Shown in pieces: positions 1 to 5,495 of a stretch of DNA of 32,282 nucleotides; position 1 is the first letter of the stretch, and every line of letters starts with the position of its first letter. A program made the translations under genes and the position numbers. The notes beneath the pieces are model-generated. The model did no database searches. It saw only the letters and a program-made list of their open reading frames with translations, and had not been told where the DNA came from. The stretch is from a virus. The stretch lies in the IMG/VR virus record IMGVR_UViG_3300040796_000047, positions 1 to 32,282 of that record; one strand, written 5' to 3'.

Positions 1-242
1 ACGGGACCGGTCACCGGTACCGAAACGGGACCGGACCCGAAACGGTACCGGTACCGAAACGGGACCGGGGGGTGGTACCGAAACGGGACCGGGGGTGGTA
101 CCGAAACGGGACCGGTCACCGGTACCGAAACGGGACCGGACCCGAAACGGTACCGGTACCGAAACGGGACCGGGGGGTGGTACCGAAACGGTACCGGGGG
201 TGGTACCGAAACGGGACCGGTCACCGGTACCGAAACGGGACC
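1..242. repeat. Higher-order tandem repeat, 105 bp period
   Basis: The core CCGAAACGG begins at 20, 37, 54, 78 and 101, then again 105 bp later at 125, 142, 159, 183 and 206, and once more at 230. Spacing is therefore 17-17-24-23-24 and repeats as a block. Each core is usually flanked by GGTACC or GGGACC, so the array is rich in the palindromes GGTACC, ACCGGT and GACCGGTC. About 2.3 blocks are visible, nearly identical, and the window starts inside the array, so the true copy number is unknown. 105 is a multiple of 3, which keeps reading frames open through the array, but the translation is simple repeats and I do not call a gene. It could be an iteron-like origin, a recombination or packaging site, or a plain satellite. 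Confidence 0.95.
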
Positions 243-313
243 ACAACCAGACCACCAGACCAACCAGACCAATCCAGACCACCCCCCCAACCCCCCCGAG
301 GGGGGCGGCGCGG
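243..313 (+). promoter_or_regulatory. Low-complexity leader with C-tract/G-tract hairpin over a ribosome binding site
   Basis: Between the array and the first gene there is a run of CCAGACCA-like units (about 243-283) and then two C7 tracts. The second C tract (292-297) can pair with G6 at 300-305 across a two-base turn. The same G-rich stretch (GAGGGGGG, 298-305) is the best Shine-Dalgarno for the GTG start at 314, so folding would hide it. No convincing -35/-10 pair is visible. Confidence 0.4.
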
Positions 314-697
314 GTGTCGAGTCTCTCCGGGCTGCCGGACCCACTCGGCGAGCTCGAGGCCGTGAGCAGCGAGGAGTTCGTGACCAGGGCGTTCGTCGCC
401 GCGGGTCACGAGCTCGGCATGGCGGCGCCGCCACGACGGCACCAGGACCGAGCCAGGGCTCAGGAGCTCGAGCAGTGGGCGCTGGAGCTGGCGCCCCGCG
501 TGGCGGAGAGCCGCGGGATGGACCTCGAGGAGGCGTTCTGCCAGCTGCTGCGCAGGGCGTACGCCCAGCACGCCGACGCCTACCGTGAGGCCGAGGACGC
601 CCGCCGAGCGGGCAGGCCGGCGCGAGCCATCGAGTGGCGCCTCGGCTGGGTGGCGAGCCGCTGGGAGCGCTACACACAGCGGGCGGTGGTGTCGTGA
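314..697 (+). CDS. Hypothetical helical protein (127 aa)
   Basis: First gene of the left block. The frame is open into the tandem array upstream, so the start was chosen by signal: GTG at 314 follows GAGGGGGG with an 8-base gap. GTG at 362 is an alternative. The product is mostly charged and helical, with no cysteine cluster, signal peptide or membrane segment, and ends in a Trp/Arg-rich helix. Its stop overlaps the next start in a GTGA junction, so the two genes are probably translationally coupled. I do not recognise a family. Dense coding and the overlap support a real gene, while the function is unknown. Confidence 0.6.
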   Translation: MSSLSGLPDPLGELEAVSSEEFVTRAFVAAGHELGMAAPPRRHQDRARAQELEQWALELAPRVAESRGMDLEEAFCQLLRRAYAQHADAYREAEDARRAGRPARAIEWRLGWVASRWERYTQRAVVS

Positions 698-945
698 GGG
701 TCCTCCGCTGCGACCGATGCGGCGCCGAGGCCGAGCACACACTGCCAGACGGGTGGTGGATGCACCACGACCCGTCGAGCGGTCACCCAGGCCATATGTG
801 CCCGAGTTGCCTAGCGTGGCGCGAGAGCGCCGAAAGCGGGCCCAGACGACCCGACCCCCATCCGGCGCCGAAAGAGCCGCGAGGCTGGCGCACGGCGCCG
901 GGAATCGGCATTGACGGCGACGATCGACAGGGCGGTTTGTGGTGA
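694..945 (+). CDS. Small zinc-ribbon protein (83 aa)
   Basis: Starts with GTG overlapping the previous stop (GTGA). The N-terminal half has a C-x2-C pair (CDRC, residues about 6-9) and a second C-x2-C pair (CPSC, about 36-39), separated by a Trp/His-rich loop. This is the spacing of a four-cysteine zinc ribbon. The C-terminal half is Pro/Arg-rich and looks disordered. Small zinc ribbons in phage early regions often bind nucleic acid or a host protein. Mu Com, the translational activator of mom, is also a small Cys-rich protein, but I see no specific similarity beyond the metal-binding pattern. Function is not assigned. Confidence 0.7.
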   Translation: MRVLRCDRCGAEAEHTLPDGWWMHHDPSSGHPGHMCPSCLAWRESAESGPRRPDPHPAPKEPRGWRTAPGIGIDGDDRQGGLW

Positions 946-974
946 CGGTGACGGTGGCGACCGTCAAATGGGCG

Positions 975-1016
975 CGACACGGTGGCGCAGCGCGAAGCGT
1001 TTTACGCACCGTGTCG
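975..1016. promoter_or_regulatory. 10 bp perfect inverted repeat before the 1116 gene
   Basis: CGACACGGTG at 975-984 is repeated in reverse complement (CACCGTGTCG) at 1007-1016, with 22 bases between. It lies in the gap 946-1115. The arms are long enough to be an operator, or the stem of an RNA hairpin with an internal loop. There is no T tract, so a rho-independent terminator is less likely. A relatively AT-rich stretch follows (about 1052-1076) and may hold the promoter of the next gene, but no good -35/-10 pair stands out. Confidence 0.5.
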
Positions 1017-1115
1017 TGACAAGATGGCGCGAAGACGTCGGGTGCGAGCACGTAATCATTGTTGTTTTTGGTTGGTACGCGAGCTGCATTGTGTATGGGC
1101 AAGGAGACGATGACA

Positions 1116-1802
1116 ATGACCACGACCCCGAACTCGACCCCGAACTCGACCCCGCTCGACCTCGCGCGCACCGTGCGGGAGCGGACGGCGGCGTCGGCGC
1201 TCGAGCAGGCTGCCGTCGCGCGCAGCCGGGTGCTCGACGGCCCCATTCGTGGATACGGGGCCGAGAGCGACGCCGCATTCCTCGGCGAGTGGTCGCGGCA
1301 CCTCACGCTCGCCCTGAAGGTGGCGGACGTGGAGCTGCGGCGCATTACACGTCTGTGGGACTGTGCCGACGGCGCCATCCCGTACGCGGTCGGCGGCCCG
1401 CACGTCGCGGCCGTGCACCGCGAGCGCTACGAGGAGCCGGCGGGCTCGCGCCCTGCGGTCCTGCGTGGGTACCGCCGCCAACTCCGCGTGCTCGCGGAGG
1501 TCGACGCCGCGGCGCTCCCCGCGGCCCCTTCGCTGCTGGCCGACCACATCGTCGAAATTGAGTCGCGGCACGGCGAGCCCATCTGCCTCGACCTCTTCTA
1601 CGTCCGCTGGTCGCTGGCCTCGCTGGGGATCTGGCCCAGCGAGCGCCGGACCGTGATCGTCCAGGCCGGCCGACAGGACCAGCCGGTCGTGCTCAGCCTG
1701 GCCGAGCGCGGTTCGTACGCGGTGATCATGCGCGCGCACGGGGAGGCAGCGGGCCGCGCCAGCACCCGGGTCGAGGTCCGCCCGGTCGAGGTGGCCTCGT
1801 GA
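1116..1802 (+). CDS. Hypothetical protein (228 aa)
   Basis: In-frame ATGs occur at 1095, 1110 and 1116. The sequence AAGGAG at 1101-1106 sits 9 bases before 1116, the best spacing, so 1116 is chosen. The N-terminus has a short Thr/Asn/Ser/Pro repeat encoded by a 12 bp direct repeat, then a mainly helical Arg- and Ala-rich body. No catalytic motif, membrane segment or cysteine cluster is visible, and I do not recognise the family. The stop (1800-1802) is inside a 20 bp tandem duplication that spans the junction with the next gene. It is probably the first gene of the overlapping run 1116-5344. Confidence 0.7.
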   Translation: MTTTPNSTPNSTPLDLARTVRERTAASALEQAAVARSRVLDGPIRGYGAESDAAFLGEWSRHLTLALKVADVELRRITRLWDCADGAIPYAVGGPHVAAVHRERYEEPAGSRPAVLRGYRRQLRVLAEVDAAALPAAPSLLADHIVEIESRHGEPICLDLFYVRWSLASLGIWPSERRTVIVQAGRQDQPVVLSLAERGSYAVIMRAHGEAAGRASTRVEVRPVEVAS

Positions 1803-1836
1803 CCCGGTGGGTGGCCTCGTGACCCGGTGGGTGGCC
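1791..1836 (+). repeat. 20 bp tandem duplication across a stop/start junction
   Basis: A 20 bp unit at 1791-1810 is repeated exactly at 1811-1830, and six further bases of a third copy follow. The unit contains the GTGA that couples the stop of the upstream gene to a start. The first-copy GTG (1799) now opens a 7-codon frame that ends at 1822, and the second-copy GTG (1819) overlaps that stop and opens the real downstream gene. Confidence 0.9.
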
Positions 1837-2295
1837 GGCGAGGCCGACGTGGTAGGGGCGCTGGCGTGGCGCGCGAGGCTGGGCTCGCTCCGGCTGCTCG
1901 TGGTGCGGGCCGAGCGCTCGCGGCGCGACAGCGAGGTGATCCACGCCTACCGCTGGGAGGTGGTTGGCGTCGCCTGCGGAGTGGTCGATGGGCGTAGCGA
2001 GGAGGCGCTGGCGACCGCCTGCTCGACGGCGGAGCACGTCGCGCTCCTCTACTCGGGCCGTGTCGAGGCCGAGGTGGAGCGCGGGATCGATGCTCTTGCC
2101 GACCGCGTCGAGGCCCTCGAGTGCACGCAGGCCGAGCTCGTCGCCGCGATCGGGCAGGCGGCTGAGGAGCCGGTGGTCGAGGAGCGCGACCAGGCGGTGG
2201 CCACGCTGCTGGCAGTCCGCGAGGCGCTCGAGGCCGGGCAGTGGGCGCGGGCGATGGAGGCCGCGGGATGCGGCGAGGAGGCAGACCGTGGCTGA
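1819..2295 (+). CDS. Hypothetical protein (158 aa)
   Basis: Start chosen at GTG 1819, in the second copy of the 20 bp duplication, where GTGA overlaps the stop of a 7-codon mini-frame. The N-terminal half, with alternating hydrophobic residues, looks like a small beta/alpha domain. The C-terminal half (residues about 75-150) is a Glu/Ala-rich amphipathic helix or coiled coil. There are no metal sites or signal peptide, and no family is recognised. The 3' end overlaps the next gene by 8 bases. The layout resembles the 2713-3180 gene (small N-terminal domain plus coiled coil), but I could not show homology. Confidence 0.65.
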   Translation: MTRWVAGEADVVGALAWRARLGSLRLLVVRAERSRRDSEVIHAYRWEVVGVACGVVDGRSEEALATACSTAEHVALLYSGRVEAEVERGIDALADRVEALECTQAELVAAIGQAAEEPVVEERDQAVATLLAVREALEAGQWARAMEAAGCGEEADRG

Positions 2296-2605
2296 GTGGG
2301 TCGTGTGGTCAGACGTGTACGACGGCGAGGAGGTCCTCATTGAGGCGGACTCGGCCGCGGAGGCCGCGGCGGAGTACGCGGATGCGACGGACAGCGAGGA
2401 CTGCACCTGGGCGTTCCTGGACGAGGCGGACTACGTGTGGGTCCGCCTCCGCGGTAACGACGCGCCGCCGATCGTCTATCTCGTGAGCGGCGAGGCTATC
2501 CCGACCTACTACGCCAGCTGTGCCGACGAGCTGCTCCTCGCCGCCTTCGTCGGGGCCGTGCTCCGGACGCTCGGGCTCGGCCCGGTGGAGGTCGACCGTG
2601 TCTGA
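2288..2605 (+). CDS. Hypothetical acidic protein (105 aa)
   Basis: Starts at GTG 2288 with GGAGG seven bases upstream, overlapping the previous stop by 8 bases. The product is strongly acidic (many Glu/Asp in the first 60 residues) with an alternating Tyr/Val/Trp pattern that suggests beta strands, followed by a hydrophobic helix. The last 11 residues (LGLGPVEVDRV) are nearly repeated at the end of the next small ORF. The nucleotides around its stop are part of a duplicated 49 bp segment. Function unknown. Confidence 0.65.
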   Translation: MAEWVVWSDVYDGEEVLIEADSAAEAAAEYADATDSEDCTWAFLDEADYVWVRLRGNDAPPIVYLVSGEAIPTYYASCADELLLAAFVGAVLRTLGLGPVEVDRV

Positions 2606-2721
2606 GGCGACCTTCACCGAGCTGTTCGGCCGCGGCCCCTACCACACCCCCTGGCCCGCCCTCGACGAGGTCGTGCTCCGGTCGCTCGGGCTCGGCCCGG
2701 TGGAGGCCGACCGTGGCTGAG
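2558..2721 (+). repeat. Duplicated 49 bp gene-end/junction module
   Basis: 2558-2606 and 2673-2721 match at 46 of 49 positions. Each copy carries the end of a coding region, GGAGG, and a GTG start overlapping TGA. A shorter 20 bp form of the same junction (GGAGG to CTGAG) is also present at 2277-2296. Three consecutive gene junctions therefore share the same ribosome-binding and overlap sequence. Confidence 0.85.
2598..2720 (+). CDS. Small ORF, 40 aa, with duplicated C-terminus
   Basis: GTG at 2598 with GGAGG seven bases upstream, overlapping the stop of the previous gene by 8 bases. Its own stop overlaps the next GTG at 2713 in the same way. The last 15 or so residues copy the end of the preceding protein (VLRSLGLGPVEADRG against VLRTLGLGPVEVDRV), so the ORF may have arisen by duplication of a gene end plus its junction. 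The first 25 residues are not similar to anything nearby. It may be a real small protein or just a translated spacer that keeps coupling. Confidence 0.45.
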   Translation: MSEATFTELFGRGPYHTPWPALDEVVLRSLGLGPVEADRG

Positions 2722-3180
2722 CTCGTCGACGACGCCGGCCGCCCGGCGCCCGCGTGGGCCCGCCCCGGGACGGTGGTCCGCTACCGCCCGCACGTCGGGC
2801 ACGACCCCTGGTACCTGGGCCAGATCACGAGCGAGCCCCGGCTGCTCGGCGGCACCTGGGTCGTGCGTGTCGGCCGGATGGAGGCGGCCTACCGCAACGT
2901 GGCAGCGGCGGCGCTCGACGCGCTCGAGCCGGTCGCCGAGCTGGCGGGGCGCGTCGCCGAGCTCGAGGCTCACGTCGCCCGGGTGGCGGGCCTCCCGTCG
3001 ATGGACGAGGCGCGCGCGTCGGCCGCCATCATGCAGGTCGCGGCCACGCTGGCGCGGCGCGGAGATACCGGGCTGGCACACACGCTGCGCGACGCGGTGG
3101 ACCGGTGGCGGGCGCACGCTGCGCAGGAGCGTCGAGCGGCGTGCATCGCGCTCGACGATGCGGCGGAGGTGGAGTCGTGA
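2713..3180 (+). CDS. Hypothetical protein (155 aa), beta domain plus coiled coil
   Basis: Starts at GTG 2713 within the repeated junction module. Residues about 15-60 form a compact domain rich in Trp, Tyr, Val and Gly (RPGTVVRYRPHVGH, then WYLGQI), like a small SH3-like barrel. Residues about 70-95 are Glu/Ala/Val-rich and likely coiled coil, and the remainder is helical. No enzymatic motif and no membrane segment. The stop overlaps the next GTG (GTGA). I do not recognise the family. A DNA- or protein-binding role is possible but not shown. Confidence 0.65.
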   Translation: MAELVDDAGRPAPAWARPGTVVRYRPHVGHDPWYLGQITSEPRLLGGTWVVRVGRMEAAYRNVAAAALDALEPVAELAGRVAELEAHVARVAGLPSMDEARASAAIMQVAATLARRGDTGLAHTLRDAVDRWRAHAAQERRAACIALDDAAEVES

Positions 3181-3707
3181 GGCGGTTTCGGCCGCCCGAG
3201 GTGTGCGTGGTCGATGGCCTGCGCTTCGTCGAGGTGCTCGGGGTCACCGCGACCCCGGCCGGCCTCGACGTCCTCGACGCGCTGCGCCATGCACGTGCCG
3301 ACGACGAGCGCTCGGCACGTGAGGGGCAGGCGGACCTGCGTGTCGCCGTGCTGGGCGCGCGGACGGTGCAGCGACTCGCCGAGGAGGCGGAGGTGAGTGA
3401 GTCGACGGCCCGCACGTGGGGCGAGGCGTGGACGCTGCACGGGATCGTGACCCGCGGCACCATCGCCGGCCGCGTCTACTACCGGGCCGTCACGACGCAG
3501 GACCGGGCAGACGAGCGGCGCCGTGACGAGCGGAGCGCGCGACGCGAGGCCGCCATCGAGCGCGCTCGCCAGGCCGGCTACCAGGCGACCCGTGGAGTGG
3601 CCGGTGCCGTGGAGCTCACCGTGCGCGATCTCGAGCGCCTCCTCAACCGGGCCTCGGCCCGCCCCGGCGTCGGGTGGCTCGCCGACGACGAGGAGCAGCA
3701 GACGTGA
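3177..3707 (+). CDS. Winged-helix DNA-binding protein (176 aa)
   Basis: Starts with GTG in a GTGA overlap. The central part (residues about 59-104) reads as a winged helix-turn-helix: a helix LGARTVQRLAEE, a turn, the recognition-type helix VSESTARTWGEAW, then a two-strand wing (GIVTRGTIAGRVYYR). A long Arg/Glu-rich helix follows (about 108-140), and a shorter helical tail. Placement just upstream of the RusA-like nuclease gene suggests a regulator or a replication/recombination accessory factor. It is too small and featureless to identify as a replication initiator. Confidence 0.65.
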   Translation: MRRFRPPEVCVVDGLRFVEVLGVTATPAGLDVLDALRHARADDERSAREGQADLRVAVLGARTVQRLAEEAEVSESTARTWGEAWTLHGIVTRGTIAGRVYYRAVTTQDRADERRRDERSARREAAIERARQAGYQATRGVAGAVELTVRDLERLLNRASARPGVGWLADDEEQQT

Positions 3708-4441
3708 GGACGCATGACGCAAGGCTGACCGTGGGTCTCACGACCGCGCTCAAGCGCGCGGTCGTGGACGCCGCGGAGCGGGACGGCGTGTCGGTCGCGT
3801 GCTGGGTGCGGCGCGTGCTGTACCGCGAGGCGGGGGAGGCCGTCGCCGGGTGGCGGCCGATGCGCACGGCGACGATGGACGAGACAGTGGCGCTAGCTGA
3901 TGAGCTGCGCCGGCACGCGCCGATGCTCGAGGAGCACGACGCCTGGCTGCTCGCCGGGCTGTCCCTGACGGGTGGCGAATGGGCGACGCATCTGCGCGAC
4001 CTGCAACGCGCTGAGGGCATCAGCGGCGCCGCTGCGCTGGCGTGTGCCGAGGCGCTGTCTGTGGCGGGCGTGACGCTGCGCATCAGCATACCGGGGCCGC
4101 CACAGCCGAAGCAGCGGCCGCGCCGCAATCGGCGCACGGGCCGGTGGTACACGCCACCGCGCACGGGGCGCTATGAGGCGCATGTAGCGAGCTGTGCCGC
4201 CGCGGCCGCAATGACGCAGGGGTGGGAGCGCACCGACGCTCCCGTGCGCATGGTGGTCGAGGTGCGGTGGCCCAACCGCCGGCGCCGCGACATCGACAAT
4301 TTGGCGAAGACCGTCATGGACGGGCTGACCAAGGCTGGCAGCGTTTGGGTCGACGACGCCCAGGTGTGCGAGCTGACGGTGCGGACGAGCGTGGACCGGG
4401 AGGACCCGGGCGCCGAGGTGACCGTGGAGGTGCTGTTATAA
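3704..4441 (+). CDS. RusA-family Holliday junction resolvase with N-terminal ribbon-helix-helix domain
   Basis: 245 aa from GTG 3704 (GTGA overlap with the gene before). Residues 125-245 match the RusA family: a GPPQPKQRPR start, a basic RYEAH helix, then RRDIDNLAK (Asp196, Asp198) and VDDAQV (Asp217/218), the acidic residues that bind Mg2+ in RusA. E. coli RusA is about 120 aa, so the domain is complete. Residues 5-45 look like a ribbon-helix-helix domain (a short ARLTVGL strand, then two helices with DGVS at the turn). The middle (50-120) is helical. RusA enzymes cut four-way DNA junctions, usually in phage recombination or before packaging. An N-terminal RHH domain is unusual and might target the nuclease to sites. 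An internal start near residue 120 could also make a free RusA. The stop is TAA, embedded in an ATAA overlap. Confidence 0.85.
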   Translation: MRTHDARLTVGLTTALKRAVVDAAERDGVSVACWVRRVLYREAGEAVAGWRPMRTATMDETVALADELRRHAPMLEEHDAWLLAGLSLTGGEWATHLRDLQRAEGISGAAALACAEALSVAGVTLRISIPGPPQPKQRPRRNRRTGRWYTPPRTGRYEAHVASCAAAAAMTQGWERTDAPVRMVVEVRWPNRRRRDIDNLAKTVMDGLTKAGSVWVDDAQVCELTVRTSVDREDPGAEVTVEVLL

Positions 4442-4713
4442 AGGTCCGCGGACGGCTCGAGGCGCTACAGGTCATCGACGCGCGCGACCGTGCGGCGGCG
4501 CTGCGGATGGGGCGAGAGCGGCGCAGGCTCGAGGGCGCGGTGTCCAGGCAGGTGCTCGCGTCGATGGAGCGGCGCGGGTGGATCGACCGCAGCCGCGAGG
4601 CGTGGCTGACGGACATGGGTCGCCGGGAGCTCCGCGCGTGGAGCGCAGAGCGCGTGCGGCCATACCAGCTGGCGGACGTCGTGGACGTGCCCGGCGTGGC
4701 GGAGGACGAGTGA
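4438..4713 (+). CDS. Small winged-helix-like protein (91 aa) with an apparent ATA start
   Basis: The frame runs on from inside the RusA-like gene with no ATG, GTG or TTG near the junction. GGAGG at 4426-4430 is followed after 7 bases by ATA (4438-4440), which overlaps the upstream stop as ATAA, where neighbours use ATGA or GTGA. The first ordinary start is ATG at 4507, which would remove the first 23 residues. The protein is basic, with a helix-turn-helix/wing pattern in the second half (VSRQVLASMERRGWIDR, then REAWLTDMGRREL). It is likely a DNA-binding regulator. The ATA start could be genuine, a recent mutation, or a sequencing error. Confidence 0.6.
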   Translation: MKVRGRLEALQVIDARDRAAALRMGRERRRLEGAVSRQVLASMERRGWIDRSREAWLTDMGRRELRAWSAERVRPYQLADVVDVPGVAEDE

Positions 4714-4761
4714 TGGCACGGGCGCTGGGGGGCCTGGGTCGAGCTCGAAAGGAAGGCACCC

Positions 4762-4788
4762 ATGGACGCTATAGCGCATACACCGTAA
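4762..4788 (+). other. Possible 8-codon leader ORF
   Basis: ATG at 4762 follows AAGGAAGG closely and encodes MDAIAHTP before TAA. It lies in the 129 bp between the 4438-4713 gene and the ATG at 4842. The alternative is that 4713-4841 is an N-terminal extension of the next gene, because ATG 4713 (TGATG overlap) is in frame with it. Confidence 0.3.
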
Positions 4789-4841
4789 GGGCTCGGACCG
4801 GCCCTCCACAAGCACCCCGGACCGGGGTAGGAGAAGGAAGC

Positions 4842-5072
4842 ATGAAGAAGGACGACGTGCGATCCATGCTGAGCGATGTGCTCGGCGACGGCGCCGCAAG
4901 CATCACCCAGGATCGAGCAGAGCGCCGCCGCGCTGTCTGCCACCTCTGCCATGGTAGTGGGAAGCGGCTATCCGACACCTCCTCGCACCACCGCGACGGG
5001 AAGACGTGCTGGTCGTTTACCTACGATGCCTGCACATGCCTCGCAGGGCTGGTGCGAGGGGGCGTCCGATGA
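4842..5072 (+). CDS. Small zinc-binding protein with a DnaJ-like CxxCxGxG motif (76 aa)
   Basis: Start chosen at ATG 4842 because of the strong upstream AGGAGAAGGAAG. ATG 4713 in the same frame overlaps the previous stop and would add 43 residues of Arg/Gly-rich sequence that do not look like folded protein. The body has CHLCHGSGK (residues about 37-45), the CxxCxGxG pattern of DnaJ-type zinc fingers, and a second cysteine pair CTC near residue 66, so one zinc site is likely. Many phages carry such small zinc proteins without known function. The gene overlaps the next by ATGA. Confidence 0.65.
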   Translation: MKKDDVRSMLSDVLGDGAASITQDRAERRRAVCHLCHGSGKRLSDTSSHHRDGKTCWSFTYDACTCLAGLVRGGVR

Positions 5073-5344
5073 CGGATGACGAAGCCCGCGACCTAGTCGC
5101 CAGCCGACGTACGTACCGGCTGCCATCGGCGCCGACGTGCGGCGCTCCGCTGACGGAGGGTGGTCGCCACTACGTGTGCGACGCGCCTCCGCAGTGGGGC
5201 CCGTGCTCGTCGGGCACCGGGGAGGACTGCGCGTGCTGTGCTGCATGCCGGCTCACGTGTGCTAGGAAACACTCGGCCTTGGTCTTTGAGGCATTCAGCG
5301 CAGACATGGTCATCGACGCATACGAACTGCCGGGACAGGCGTGA
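5069..5344 (+). CDS. Cysteine-rich hypothetical protein (91 aa)
   Basis: ATG at 5069 overlaps the preceding stop as ATGA. The product has about nine cysteines, including CACCAAC and single cysteines on either side, which suggests one or two metal sites. No signal peptide was seen, so it is probably cytoplasmic. Within the gene, 5244-5267 resembles 7103-7126 upstream of the terminase genes at 22 of 24 positions. It is the last gene of the overlapping left block, and a 151 bp control region follows. Confidence 0.6.
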   Translation: MTDDEARDLVASRRTYRLPSAPTCGAPLTEGGRHYVCDAPPQWGPCSSGTGEDCACCAACRLTCARKHSALVFEAFSADMVIDAYELPGQA

Positions 5345-5419
5345 CCCTGGGGCGCATCTGACCCGCCACACCTGGCGCACTCGCCGTCGCCTCGCCGACA
5401 TAACGTTCGCAAACGTCAC

Positions 5420-5461
5420 CGCAACGCTTGCGGACATTACACTGGAGACTAGATTGGTCTC
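5420..5461 (+). promoter_or_regulatory. Candidate promoter with inverted repeats at -35 and -10
   Basis: TTGCGG (5428-5433) and TAGATT (5450-5455) are separated by 16 bases. The -35 lies in an inverted repeat CGCAA-CGC-TTGCG (5420-5432). The -10 sits in the loop of GAGAC-N7-GTCTC (5445-5461). The first gene downstream starts at 5496 with GGAGGAGA as ribosome binding site. Two palindromes lying on the promoter elements are what one expects of a repressed promoter. Hexamer matches are modest (3/6 and 4/6), so this is a candidate only. Confidence 0.45.
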
Positions 5462-5495
5462 ATGACGCGGCGACGGAGCCGCGGAGGAGACAGCC

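Noticed and set aside
1-242. CRISPR array
   Set aside because: Cores are about 9 bases with repetitive spacing of 17-24 and the spacers themselves repeat every 105 bp. True spacers would be unique.
72-365. Repeat-encoded protein running through the left array
   Set aside because: The frame stays open only because the 105 bp period is a multiple of three and the repeat has no stop. The translation is a simple peptide repeat with no start signal.
221-1378. Long reverse-strand ORF of 385 codons
   Set aside because: A shadow of the plus-strand genes 314-697, 694-945 and 1116-1802. It runs through the tandem array and is Arg/Pro-rich.
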